Assembly (NCBI GenBank): GCA_963708575.1 | Contig: CAVPTB010000007.1 | Coordinates: 2,294,001 to 2,358,000, forward strand | Reading direction: 5' to 3' | DNA length: 64,000 nt | Source of the DNA: DASVWZ01 sp963708575 | Lineage (GTDB): Bacteria > Acidobacteriota > Terriglobia > Terriglobales > Acidobacteriaceae | Shown: in pieces, positions 45,385 through 54,258 of the stretch | Layout of the letters: the number at the start of each line of letters is the position of its first letter | Position numbering within the stretch: position 1 is the stretch's first letter | Made by a program: the position numbers and the translations under genes | Notes under the pieces: generated by a model | The model's input: only the letters and a program-made list of their open reading frames with translations | Database searches by the model: none | What the model was told of the DNA's origin: nothing

Positions 45385-46538
45385 ATGAAGAGCACAGTTT
45401 GGAACTTGTTATCGGCCTTCGCGATGGTGGCCGCAATTGCGACGCCCGTAGTGGCTGGCCAATTCAAACACGTAACCTACTACGGGGTTGGGTCACGCCA
45501 GCTTCCGAATCATGTGATTGCTACTCAGCTAACCAAGAGCGGCAATGTCGACTTGGTGGTGGCGGACTATCTCAGCGACGAGGTGAGTATTCTGCTGGGG
45601 AACGGCGACGGAACATTTCAGAAGGCCCGGAACTTCGCAGTTGGGGCTCCCATCGGTCTGGCTGTCGGAGATTTCAACGAAGACGGCATCGCGGATTTGG
45701 CGGTTGTTGAGTCTGGGGGCACCGGAGACGGCGCGATGGCGATTTTTTTGGGGGATGGACAAGGCCATTTTAGACTGTTCGCAAGCTATCAAGTCGGTGT
45801 TGAACCCTCTAACGTTGCGGTGGCGGATTTTAACGGCGATGGGCACTTGGACCTCGCCGTGACCAACTTCGATTTTGAAGGGAACGTATCCAGTATAATG
45901 ACGTTTTTTGGGAATGGACACGGCAAGTTTGGGCACCGCAAAACCTATGCTATGGGAACGAGCGAACCCGACGGAATCGCAGCAGGCGATCTGAACGGGG
46001 ATGGTATCGCAGACTTGGCCGTCACCCAGGTTTCAACTGGCTCCGTCGCGGTTCTGCTGAACGACGGTACGGGCCATTTCAAGAAGCCGGTCACATACAG
46101 TGCCGGAGGCGGAGAAGTGGTGGATGTCAAGATCGCCGACCTGCGAAATGACGGCAGAAACGACTTGGTCGTCGCCAACCGTCTCCCAAGGCGATGGTTG
46201 TACTGCTCAACAAAGGCGATGGAAAATTCGACGCCCCCGTAATAATATCGACCCTGCGCCAGCACATGCGCCGCCGGTCACCGAGCAATGCACCGTGGCC
46301 GACTTCAACTTGGACGGCAATCTCGACGTTGCCTGCGCCGCCAGCATCGACGATTCTGTATTTCTTTTACGGCAAGGGCAACGGCACCTTCGGCACTGCT
46401 ATTGCAATCGCCAACACCGTCAAGAACCAAGGCGGCTACTCAATCGCCGCTGGCGACTTCGACAACGATGGCGCACCCGACCTAGCCATCCCCATCGAGA
46501 ACGCGGGCAAAGTCGCGATCATGCTCAACACCCAATAA
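45385..46538 (+). pseudogene. Secreted FG-GAP/VCBS-repeat protein, frameshifted
   Basis: A signal peptide (MKSTVWNLLSAFAMVAAIAT) is followed by FG-GAP repeats of the beta-propeller type, such as VAVADFNGDGHLDLAVTNFD and IAAGDLNGDGIADLAVTQVS. The frame is intact to about 46190. Homology then continues in a second frame (VVLLNKGDGKFDAPV), a third (CTVADFNLDGNLDVACAA) and back to the second (FFYGKGNGTFGTA to IMLNTQ). At least three indels are needed between about 46185 and 46370. If read through, it would be a roughly 380-residue extracellular propeller. It may be a decaying gene or a stretch of poor sequence. Confidence 0.8.
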
Positions 46539-47132
46539 GGGTTCTCCGGACCCGCCCCAAGTCAAGCTCATCCGTCACAGACTTCCTCCACCATCCGCGC
46601 GAAAATGTTCTTGGATCGAGCGAGGGTGAAGTGTCTGTGAGCCCAGAGGATCATTCCTGCGTCTGGACTCGGACACAACCAGGTCAGGTTCGCGGCAACA
46701 GCCGCTAAGCTAAGAGCCAAGAGCTAATAGCTAAGAGCGTTCCCTAAGTCCTTTGTTTAAAGGATTTTGCAAAACTAGCTCTTTGAAATCAATATTTTGC
46801 GGGTAAAGATGGAAAAAGTGTCCTTAAGTGCCTTAGAATCTATATTTTGCCTCTAAGCCCTTTAAACCCAAAGATCTGGCTGGTAGTACCACGCTAAGAT
46901 CATGATTCCAAAAGATCGAGGAAAAGTAGAGGGGGGAGGGGGGTATCTGGCCATACCGAGTTCGCCCGAGCAAGCTTCGCCAACGACAAAGAGCTAACGA
47001 CGAACGACACAAATTACCGCACGGAATTAAGAGCGACACATAATTTGACCATCTGCCACTCACTCACTAGAATGATGTATTCGGTTCCCGCCGGAAACAT
47101 CTCTTTAAGACAGACAAGGGTAATAAAACAGA
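46539..47132. other. Low-GC intergenic region before rpsT
   Basis: About 590 nt. It contains repeated short words (variants of agctaagagc between 46700 and 46740) and a purine run with GAGGGGGGAGGGGGG near 46930. No protein or known RNA is recognised; the rpsT promoter must lie near the right end. Confidence 0.4.
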
Positions 47133-47402
47133 ATGGCTAATCATTTTTCTGCGCTCAAGCGCGCCCGTCAAACCGAAACTCGCACCACGCGCAATCGCGC
47201 CAACACTTCTCGCGTGCGCACTGTGCTGCGCAGCATGCGCGAAGCTCTGACCAAGGGAGACAAAACCGCCGCCGAGCAGGCTTTCCGCCAGACTGTTTCC
47301 GCCCTAGACAAAGCCGTCCAGAAGGGCGTGATCCACAGCAACACCTCTTCGCGCTACAAGTCCCGTCTGAACGCCCGCCTGAAGGCCTTGCAGGCGAAGT
47401 AG
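47133..47402 (+). CDS. rpsT: 30S ribosomal protein S20
   Basis: 89 residues, highly basic: MANHFSALKRARQTETRTTR, then the alanine-rich helices ending HSNTSSRYKSRLNARLKALQ. Binds the 5' domain of 16S rRNA. Single gene flanked by a long leader and a strong terminator, the usual arrangement for rpsT. Confidence 0.97.
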   Translation: MANHFSALKRARQTETRTTRNRANTSRVRTVLRSMREALTKGDKTAAEQAFRQTVSALDKAVQKGVIHSNTSSRYKSRLNARLKALQAK

Positions 47403-47428
47403 CTCGGCCTCTGACGGCCAAGATCATG

Positions 47429-47458
47429 CGGCGGGGTTTTCCCCGCCGTTTTTGTCTT
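47429..47458 (+). terminator. Rho-independent terminator of rpsT
   Basis: Perfect 8-bp stem CGGCGGGG / CCCCGCCG around a TTTT loop, followed by TTTTTGTCTT. Confidence 0.94.
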
Positions 47459-48231
47459 TACGGCACATCGCTTTTCAGCGGCGCTCTGATCCCGAAATAC
47501 TTCTGTAGCGCATCCTTCCACTCGACATCGGACTCAAGAACTCGCTCTTTTCTCAGCCGTTCCTTTCGGATAATCAGCTTCATGTTCGACAGCGTGACCC
47601 GTCCGTCGCGCGTCGCCATGCTACAAATGCGATTCTGGGTGAAATGCGAATCCGGCGAGGTTTGATGGTAGTGGCACATTCCGGCAAACTCGGCTAGTTG
47701 CCTTGGCGCCAGCGTAAAAGAAAATTGAGGCCTCCAGGTTTCCTCGGCCTCGGCCATTTCCATAAGCAAGGATCGCGATTCTTCCACGATCCGAAATCGC
47801 CGTCCGTCTTGAATTTGCTCAATTCCAGGTTTTAACCGGAGCGGCTCAATAAAAGACTCGCCAAATCCGACATCGGCCAGCCACGGTTCGCCCAGGTCGA
47901 CCAGCAAAGCCAGATGATCGAATTCCGGACTGGCGCTTCCATCGGCCCGGGCAACGCGAGCCGAGAGCAACGTGACGTCAAATCCAAGTTCGCGCAATAA
48001 GGCGGCGAACGCGCCATTCAGTTCGTAGCAAAACCCGCCACGCCGCTGCTCGATGATTTTCTTCAGGAATGAATTTTCGTCGCAGAAGATCCTGCGTCTC
48101 CACCCAATATCCAGATTTTCAAATGGGACCGAGAGCATGTGGGCAAGATGGAGAGATCGCAGAACTTCGTAGGTCGGACCCGTACGGCCCGTATAGCCAA
48201 TACGGTCGAGATAGGCGGGAATGTTGAGCAT
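47458..48231 (-). CDS. nat: Arylamine N-acetyltransferase
   Basis: 257 residues. The catalytic triad is visible: Cys in QRRGGFCYELNGAFAALL, His in EFDHLALLVDL and Asp in WLADVGFGESFIEPL. It transfers acetyl from acetyl-CoA to arylamines or hydrazines in the cytoplasm. YHQTSPDSHFTQNRICS and the size match the family. It follows holA by 54 nt on the same strand and may be read from the same transcript. Confidence 0.92.
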   Translation of the reverse strand: MLNIPAYLDRIGYTGRTGPTYEVLRSLHLAHMLSVPFENLDIGWRRRIFCDENSFLKKIIEQRRGGFCYELNGAFAALLRELGFDVTLLSARVARADGSASPEFDHLALLVDLGEPWLADVGFGESFIEPLRLKPGIEQIQDGRRFRIVEESRSLLMEMAEAEETWRPQFSFTLAPRQLAEFAGMCHYHQTSPDSHFTQNRICSMATRDGRVTLSNMKLIIRKERLRKERVLESDVEWKDALQKYFGIRAPLKSDVP

Positions 48232-48285
48232 GTCCGGCGTGCGCGTGGCTTGTGAATCTATGAAGGACTGAGGGCTGACAGCTGC

Positions 48286-49410
48286 TTAGACCGGCAACTC
48301 TTCCTGCAACCATCCGGCGACTTCTAGCTTCGGCTCGGCCGTCAGATCCAGCACCAGTTTTTCCAGCACCAACCGCTTGCTCGGAGGATTCGACCGCAAC
48401 GCGAGATCCGTCTTCGCAACCAACCGAATGGCTCGGGTCAGCTCGCGCTTCGACTTGTACCGCCGCGCCTGCTTGATAATGTCGTCCGCCGCAAACGGAG
48501 GCACGCGAAAACCCTGCCACAGCGCCGCCCACAGCATCCGCTGATCGCGCACGTTGCGCTCCATGATCACCAGCATTTGCCGGAAAGTCTTGGCCAACAT
48601 ATAAAGGTGGCCAATCGCCGCCTCATCTCCGTCGCCAGTGGTTAAAATCGCATCCAGCATCTGCAGCGCCCGAACCCGGTCCTTGGCCGAAATCGCGTCG
48701 GTCAACTCGTACAACGACCGCTGTTTCGCCGCCAGGACCATGGTCTCAACGTCGCCTAATGTGACCCGCTTCTTCTCGCCCACATACAGGATCAGCTTCT
48801 CCAGTTCATTCGAGACCATCATCATGTCGCCGCCCAGCGCATCGACAAGTTCGCGTGAGGCGTCAACATCCATCTTCACATCTCGCGTGGCGCAGTACTC
48901 GCCAATCCAGCGAACTGCCTCGCCCTCTTCCACTCGCGACAGCTCGATGATGGTGCAGAAAGATCCCATCGACTCTCGGATACGCTCGTAGCGCTCCTTG
49001 TCCGTCATTTCCATCCGCCGGGCGTCGGCAGGAATGCTGATGTGGTCGGCCACAAAAATCAGCACCGCATCCGGATTGGGATTCTTGCAATATTCTTCAA
49101 TAGCACTGAGCTTGTCTTCGTTCGAACCGCGGCCAAAGAGGTTCTTCACTCCCCGCACGAAGAACACTTGAAAGGGCGCCATCAGGGAACGGGTTTGGGC
49201 CCGGTCAAGCACCTCAGCTAAATCGGTGTCCGCCAGGTCGAAATCGAACAAGCTGAAATCCCGCAGATCTGCTGGAACCAGATGCTCAAGGATCGCCTCG
49301 CGGCAGCGTTTGCGGAAGAAAGTTTCATCGCCCACGAACACATAGGCCGGACGCAATTTCCCCGCCTGTACCTCCGAAACAAAGCGGTCGGCTTGGGCAA
49401 AGGCCTTCAC
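48286..49410 (-). CDS. holA: DNA polymerase III delta subunit
   Basis: 374-residue clamp-loader wrench subunit. The N-terminal domain has LRPAYVFVGDETFFRKRCREAI; the AAA+-like lid domain includes LVDALGGDMMMVSNELEKLILY, the most conserved block of the family; then TDAISAKDRVRALQMLDAIL and the C-terminal collar. It starts with GTG overlapping the lptE stop by one nucleotide (TAGTG), so it is coupled. lptE-holA adjacency is conserved in many Gram-negatives. Confidence 0.93.
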   Translation of the reverse strand: MKAFAQADRFVSEVQAGKLRPAYVFVGDETFFRKRCREAILEHLVPADLRDFSLFDFDLADTDLAEVLDRAQTRSLMAPFQVFFVRGVKNLFGRGSNEDKLSAIEEYCKNPNPDAVLIFVADHISIPADARRMEMTDKERYERIRESMGSFCTIIELSRVEEGEAVRWIGEYCATRDVKMDVDASRELVDALGGDMMMVSNELEKLILYVGEKKRVTLGDVETMVLAAKQRSLYELTDAISAKDRVRALQMLDAILTTGDGDEAAIGHLYMLAKTFRQMLVIMERNVRDQRMLWAALWQGFRVPPFAADDIIKQARRYKSKRELTRAIRLVAKTDLALRSNPPSKRLVLEKLVLDLTAEPKLEVAGWLQEELPV

Positions 49411-49961
49411 TAAAAGCCCTCCAGGATGTTCGATACCAGGGTCTGCGCGAAATCCCGCGATAGCCGCCGGAACGCTGGAGAATCTTCCTCAAAAAAGCTG
49501 TTGAGATCTCGCGACACTTCATACTGTTCCCGGAAAAGATAGGACGAATTCTGATATAGATTCTTACCCTGCTTATCGACGAGCGCGACCTTCATCGAAA
49601 TTACTACCAGCACCGACGCAGCCCGTCCGGTTTGCGAGTCATAGGTCAAGGGGGTAGTGGAAGTGGAAAGCACCGTTCCGTGCAGCGTGGCGTCGGCATC
49701 GCCCGGATTATTGATCACGTGATAGTGCGTGCGCGTAACCATCTCCTGGACCACGGCCGTGGTAAGCAACTGCTCGATTTTATAGGTTTGAGTCTGATTC
49801 ACGAACGCCGGAATCGCGATGGTTTGCACATTCTGCGGCAGGGTCACGGAATGTCCCGCAGTGTGGTATCCGCAGCCGTTGGCAGCAAGACTCGTCAGCA
49901 GAACGATAACCGGGAACGCCAGCGCCGATTTCCCAGCAAGTCGTTCCCCAACCTTCTTCAT
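49410..49961 (-). CDS. lptE: LPS-assembly lipoprotein LptE
   Basis: 183 residues from ATG 49961. The signal peptide ends in a lipobox-like LAANGC with Cys about residue 31. The family block GYHTAGHSVTLPQNVQTIAIPAFVNQTQ is followed by an LptE fold region (TYKIEQLLTTAVVQEMV, ADATLHGTVLS). It plugs LptD in the outer membrane and helps LPS reach the surface. The ATG overlaps the stop of the preceding gene (ATGA). Confidence 0.88.
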   Translation of the reverse strand: MKKVGERLAGKSALAFPVIVLLTSLAANGCGYHTAGHSVTLPQNVQTIAIPAFVNQTQTYKIEQLLTTAVVQEMVTRTHYHVINNPGDADATLHGTVLSTSTTPLTYDSQTGRAASVLVVISMKVALVDKQGKNLYQNSSYLFREQYEVSRDLNSFFEEDSPAFRRLSRDFAQTLVSNILEGF

Positions 49962-51037
49962 TGAATCTGGCCTCTTGGTCTCGATGCCGCCATGCTCTCC
50001 GCGCATTCAATCGCGGTGGCAGCGGCGATCCGCAGGTTGTCAGACGCCGCCCACAACCAAAGTCCGTTCGGGTTCGACGCGTCCGGCAGGATCGAAACCT
50101 GTATGTCCGCCTGCCCGGCGGCGTTGACATTGCTGGGAGCATCTTCCGCCCCTCGAGTCAACTGGATGTGCTCGCCGGACACCACCTGAGAAATCGCCTC
50201 CACATCCGCAACTGTCGCCAGTTCAACGTGAATCGCAAAAGCATGTCCATGGAAGATAGGGGCCTGCAGCAACAGTAAAGAAGGAATCGTGGCGTCTTTC
50301 GCGGCGATAATTCGGTAGTGCCTCAAAATTCTGGTTTCAATTGCGGCGAGCGCCGGCGCCGCCAGTTCGCCGTACCGGGAAACCATATTGAAGGCCACCT
50401 GCGTATCAAAAATATTCTTGGGCAACTGCTGGAAGGAGAGCAGGTTCACCGTCTGTTCGTGGAGTTCATCCATTCCCTTCTGCCCGTGCTCGGAAGCCGG
50501 CTCGAACACTGTCGCGCTGGCGCTCTTTATTTCTCCGGCCTTCCGTAAACGCTGCAGTAAAAATGCCAGTACGATGGCGGCCGCATGCGCCACCACCGCC
50601 GGTCCCGGCTGCAATTCCGGAACTGGAGACTGGCCAAGTTGTCTTTCCATCCAGGGAGACCGTACCTGCGCCCCCGGTTCGTTCTCAAGCGCGAAGGTAA
50701 GGTCGACGATGGCGCTACCGGCCTCCTGCGCAATCTTCCAGCTCTTCTGCGTCGACGCCGCGTCTCCCGCAAAAAATGTGAAATCGATATTGCGGAACTC
50801 GTCGGCTTGCACCTTGCGAATGAATGTGACTTCCTCGCCCACCGCTTCGAGTTGCCCCAGCGCTTCGTCGTCATCCAGCAGCTTCACGTCAATCGTAGGA
50901 AAGTTCCGCTGGTTCAGCACCTCGGCGACTTCCTTCCCCCTTAACGACGCAGCTCCCACGACTGCGACGCGGTAGAGCTGCCCTGTCCGGGCTATCTCCG
51001 GATTAGGAGTCACCGCTGTTTTGAAATCTGAACTCAT
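49958..51037 (-). CDS. Catalytic-Cys-less aspartate-semialdehyde dehydrogenase paralogue (USG-1-like)
   Basis: 359 residues with the two ASADH domains: NAD(P)-binding YRVAVVGAASLRGKEVAEVLNQ and a dimerisation domain with ASEHGQKGMDELHEQT and LLQAPIFHGHAFAIHVEL. Where ASADH has the nucleophile Cys (NCTT-type motif), this protein reads VVAHAAAIVLAF (148-159). The only Cys in the protein is close to the C terminus. It therefore cannot work by the usual thioacyl mechanism and resembles E. coli USG-1. It lies inside the psd-pssA-lptE-holA operon with 4-nt overlaps on both sides. Confidence 0.85.
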   Translation of the reverse strand: MSSDFKTAVTPNPEIARTGQLYRVAVVGAASLRGKEVAEVLNQRNFPTIDVKLLDDDEALGQLEAVGEEVTFIRKVQADEFRNIDFTFFAGDAASTQKSWKIAQEAGSAIVDLTFALENEPGAQVRSPWMERQLGQSPVPELQPGPAVVAHAAAIVLAFLLQRLRKAGEIKSASATVFEPASEHGQKGMDELHEQTVNLLSFQQLPKNIFDTQVAFNMVSRYGELAAPALAAIETRILRHYRIIAAKDATIPSLLLLQAPIFHGHAFAIHVELATVADVEAISQVVSGEHIQLTRGAEDAPSNVNAAGQADIQVSILPDASNPNGLWLWAASDNLRIAAATAIECAESMAASRPRGQIQ

Positions 51038-51921
51038 AGAACCTGTGATGCCTCTTTATACGCGGGCGGCGGCGGGTTGCTCCGCTTGCGAAAGATCCAC
51101 TGCAGCCGCCAGAAAATTCCGGAAATCATGTAGAGCAGCGCAATCCCGAAAAGCAACGGCCGTGAGAAGAACCAGATTCCCGCAAACAGCGCAGCAATCA
51201 AGACAATAAGTCGAAAAGGTTGTCGCGTTTGAAAATTAATGTCCTTGAAGCTGTAGAAACGCCAAGTGCTCACCATGAGATATGCGGCGGTGACCACAAT
51301 GATGGTCCAGGCGATGCAACTCCACAATGAGGAAAGCGGATCCCCCGCGGAAAAATGTACAACTGCGGCCACGACTCCAGCTCCGGCCGGAATCGGCATT
51401 CCCACAAAATATTTTTTGCCGGGGCGCCCCGGATTCGACGGTTGCGGGTTGTGAGTGATATTGAACCGCGCCAAACGGCTCGCCCCAGCGATCAGAAAAA
51501 GAAAACTGGCGATAGCGCCCAGCTGAATCATCTTTCCCGTCAGCTCGGATGACCCCAGAAATGTTGGCAGCTGTCGAAACCCCCACATCCAACCCAGCAA
51601 AGCAGGAGCCACTCCAAATGTGATCACATCGGCCAGCGAATCGAGTTCTTTCCCGAAGTCGCTAGTGGTACCCGTCATGCGGGCAATCCGGCCATCGAGA
51701 CCATCAAACAGAACTGCGAAACCAATCGCCTTTGCCGCATTATCAAAATGCGAGGGATCCTGTGCCGCGCCATGAGTGACCTGCAAGATCGCGTAATAGC
51801 CAAAGGCAATGTTCGCAGTCGTAAACAGCGACGGCAGGATGTACATCCCTTTGCGTAGCCGCCGCGGGGGCCGATCTTCCCTCCGACGTCGCGGGCTCTC
51901 TGGGCTTTCGGGATCCATCAT
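51034..51921 (-). CDS. pssA: CDP-diacylglycerol-serine O-phosphatidyltransferase
   Basis: 295 residues with the CDP-alcohol phosphotransferase motif spread over LDGRIARMTGTTSDFGKEL and the following DSLAD (DG-x2-AR-x8-G-x3-D-x3-D). About seven to eight hydrophobic helices follow. It makes phosphatidylserine from CDP-diacylglycerol and serine in the cytoplasmic membrane. Its stop overlaps the USG-1-like start (ATGA) and its start overlaps the psd stop by 4 nt. Confidence 0.94.
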   Translation of the reverse strand: MMDPESPESPRRRREDRPPRRLRKGMYILPSLFTTANIAFGYYAILQVTHGAAQDPSHFDNAAKAIGFAVLFDGLDGRIARMTGTTSDFGKELDSLADVITFGVAPALLGWMWGFRQLPTFLGSSELTGKMIQLGAIASFLFLIAGASRLARFNITHNPQPSNPGRPGKKYFVGMPIPAGAGVVAAVVHFSAGDPLSSLWSCIAWTIIVVTAAYLMVSTWRFYSFKDINFQTRQPFRLIVLIAALFAGIWFFSRPLLFGIALLYMISGIFWRLQWIFRKRSNPPPPAYKEASQVL

Positions 51922-52583
51922 TTTGCTCCTTGCTGGGATTGCCCAGCCCCTACTTCGGCCAAAGAATTCTCCGCGCGCGAATACGCGAGCACACTGGATC
52001 CGCCCTTCACATGATCTCCTACTTTCACCTGCGGCTTGGCAGACGGTTCGAGTAACACATCGACCCGCGAACCGAACTTGATAAGACCCACGCGCTCTCC
52101 GCGCTCCAACCGATCCCCGACCTTTTTGTTGAAGACGATCCGTCGCGCCAGCAATCCGGCAATCTGTTTAAAAATTACCGTCTGGCCCTCGCCTTCCACG
52201 GTCACAATATTCTGCTCGTTATGCTCAGCCGACGCCGCGTCCATCGCATTCAGATACTTGCCCTTTTGGTAGCGGACCTCGCGGATTATGCCAGCAACCG
52301 GCGAACGGTTCACATGCACGTTAAAGACATTCAGGAAAATGCTGATGCGTAGATAGTTAGCCCCACCAGCCGAGACGACCGACAAGTCGGTCACCTTGCC
52401 ATCCCCGGGCGAAACGATAGCCCCTGCCGTCTGAGGAATCTCCCTCTCCGGATCACGAAAAAACCACAGGAAGAACGCCGCCAGCAGCACCGCAGGCGTG
52501 CCCCAAGCCGGGGCCGTCAGCCAACCGATCAGCATCGCAGCCGTGAGTAGAGGAAGTGCGTAATAGTATCCGTCGCGAACCAT
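51918..52583 (-). CDS. psd: Phosphatidylserine decarboxylase, short (PSD-A) type
   Basis: 221-residue proenzyme. One N-terminal membrane region (LLTAAMLIGWLTAPAWGTPAVLL) is followed by the catalytic part with FFRDPEREIP, NVFNVHVNRSPVAG and the self-cleavage site LIKFGSRVDV (Gly-Ser). The Ser becomes the pyruvoyl group. It turns phosphatidylserine into phosphatidylethanolamine. It is the first gene of the five-gene overlapping unit. Confidence 0.94.
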   Translation of the reverse strand: MVRDGYYYALPLLTAAMLIGWLTAPAWGTPAVLLAAFFLWFFRDPEREIPQTAGAIVSPGDGKVTDLSVVSAGGANYLRISIFLNVFNVHVNRSPVAGIIREVRYQKGKYLNAMDAASAEHNEQNIVTVEGEGQTVIFKQIAGLLARRIVFNKKVGDRLERGERVGLIKFGSRVDVLLEPSAKPQVKVGDHVKGGSSVLAYSRAENSLAEVGAGQSQQGAK

Positions 52584-52636
52584 GGGGAGATGTTCAGATT
52601 ATAGTGCACACGTACTACGGCACGAAGTTAACTGCC

Positions 52637-52662
52637 AACAAAAAAAGGCGCTTACCAGCGCC
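52637..52662 (-). terminator. Rho-independent terminator of the DUF465 gene
   Basis: On the minus strand GGCGCT-GGTA-AGCGCC is followed by TTTTTTTGTT. It sits 59 nt after the DUF465 stop and isolates it from psd. Confidence 0.9.
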
Positions 52663-52720
52663 ATGTTTCGGAGCAAACGAACCCCGACAGCGGCTGTTCC
52701 GCCAGGAGTTCGTGATCGGA

Positions 52721-52951
52721 CTACGCTACTTGATTGTGCGTGTGCTGCTGAAATTCCCGCTCAATATTCTCCATCTGATCTTTCAGACGGAGCTTGAGCT
52801 TCTTCAGCCGGACTTCTTCTAATTTTTCGTCATCGGTGAGATAGCGTTTTTGGGTGAGTGAATCAAGGCGTTTTTCGTATTGTGTATGCTCTAACGCCAA
52901 TTTGCGGAATTCCTCGTGGCTCGCGAACAGTTGGTCTCTAGAATTCAGCAT
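52721..52951 (-). CDS. DUF465/YdcH-family small coiled-coil protein
   Basis: 76 residues, almost entirely charged helix: FRKLALEHTQYEKRLDSLTQ and EEVRLKKLKLRLKDQMENI are the family pattern of a short helical hairpin. Function is unknown for the family. The ATG is preceded by GGAGGT. It forms its own unit with the terminator downstream. Confidence 0.85.
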   Translation of the reverse strand: MLNSRDQLFASHEEFRKLALEHTQYEKRLDSLTQKRYLTDDEKLEEVRLKKLKLRLKDQMENIEREFQQHTHNQVA

Positions 52952-53071
52952 CCAGCAGACCTCCTAACCGGGTTTACGACGTTTACGACACTAGAACTTA
53001 CCACACGACCTAGGCTGCTTCAATCGGGAAAATTCACCATGAATCCTAAGGCTTAGCGGCCTGATCCTGCA

Positions 53072-53527
53072 CTAATCTTGAGGCAAAAAACTCGGCTCGC
53101 ATCTGTAAATCACTGCATCTTCTTGAGGTTGCTGATAGTAGTTTTTTCGCCTTCCGATCTCCTCGAAAGACCACTTCTCGTAAAAGCGGCGAGCGGTGGC
53201 GTTCGACTCACGTACCTCAAGGAACACCTCAACTGCCCCCCGCTTTGACGCCTGATCCAACAACTCCGTTAACAGCTTCCCTGCGAGACCTCTCCTGCGC
53301 ATATCCGCCGCGATCACTAGGTTTTCAATTTCCCATTCGTTGCCGGCGGAGCCCGCTGCAAGAAATCCGACTATGCGGGATCCATCATCAATCACCAAGA
53401 TCGTACGGCGATCCTCTGCCGAAGAAATGAAGGACTCGTATTGTGCGACCGTCCAATGCGCGGCCGTATCAGCGCTGGCCTCCAGACGCCTGATGGCCGG
53501 TATATCGTCGAGGTTTGCGTTTCGCAT
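53072..53527 (-). CDS. rimI: Ribosomal-protein-S18-alanine N-acetyltransferase-like GNAT protein
   Basis: 151 residues of GNAT fold: DIPAIRRLEASADTAAHW at the N terminus, then VGFLAAGSAGNEWEIENLVI, the acetyl-CoA loop RRRGLAGKLLTELL and the C-terminal VRESNATARRFYEKWSFEEIGRRKNYY, which is close to RimI. It sits directly after tsaB, the common tsaB-rimI pairing. ATG 53527 is the likely start; longer frames overlap tsaB. Confidence 0.85.
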   Translation of the reverse strand: MRNANLDDIPAIRRLEASADTAAHWTVAQYESFISSAEDRRTILVIDDGSRIVGFLAAGSAGNEWEIENLVIAADMRRRGLAGKLLTELLDQASKRGAVEVFLEVRESNATARRFYEKWSFEEIGRRKNYYQQPQEDAVIYRCEPSFLPQD

Positions 53528-53552
53528 CCGCAATTTATATGACAGACTCGGA

Positions 53553-54219
53553 TCAGGAGTTCGCCTTCGAGAAGATCTCCGCATCCGAACGACGGATGTA
53601 GTTAGCTTCCAGATCTTCCGCAGAGGTAATTTGCCCGGACTGGATCTTCCGATAACCAAGAAGTGCGATTAGATCGCTTCGTGGACGCTCAATCATCCGC
53701 ACTTCGACGTGCGCCGTTCGAGCCGCTGTTGCGACTGCCTCATCAGGTGTGAGTACGATCGCCCCGACGGCCTCCGTCCACAACTGCTCCCGAGTTAGCA
53801 ACCGTTCGCCCGATTCGTCCAGTGTCCCCTCTGCATACTCCGCAACATAGACTTGAGTCCGGCCAGCGTCCAGGACGGCTAAAGTTCGGCTCTGGTTTTT
53901 CCCCATCGGTCGCAACCGCTTCGAGTAGCGATACTGCCGCAATCGGTTTTTGTAGCACCTCTCCCAAGGCTTTGACTGCCGCTAGACCAACGCGCAATCC
54001 CGTAAATGATCCCGGCCCTGAAGCCACCGCGAAACCCTCGACATCTCTCTTGCCGAACCCATGCTTCGCCAGTAGTCCTGTGATTTGAGGCACGAGTTGC
54101 GCCGAAAATGTTCCGCCCTCAAGGGCAACGACTTCCAATGGCATGCAAGCATCCCGTTCGCATTGCGCCAGCGCAATGCTGCCAAATTTTCCAGAGGTAT
54201 CGACAGCCAGGATTAGCAT
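53553..54219 (-). pseudogene. tsaB: tsaB (tRNA t6A synthesis), interrupted by one frameshift
   Basis: TsaB is the ASKHA-fold partner of TsaD in N6-threonylcarbamoyl-adenosine synthesis and is normally essential. Frame 1 gives the N-terminal half: MLILAVDTSGKFGSIALAQ, VASGPGSFTGLRVGLAAVKAL, SLLEAVATDG. The other half continues in another frame: RTLAVLDAGRTQVYVAEYAE to ALLGYRKIQSG. The switch falls at the homopolymers GGGGAAAAA (minus strand, 53896-53904). The span is 667 nt, one more than a multiple of three, so a single extra base explains it; an intact product would be about 221 residues. Likely a sequence error, otherwise a real lesion or +1 frameshift. Confidence 0.88.
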
Positions 54220-54258
54220 GAGACGGAACGCCTCGAATCTCGAAATGCCTTTAACGAC

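Noticed and set aside
46920..46945. G-quadruplex in the purine run
   Set aside because: Only two long G runs are present, so a four-tract intramolecular quadruplex is not supported.
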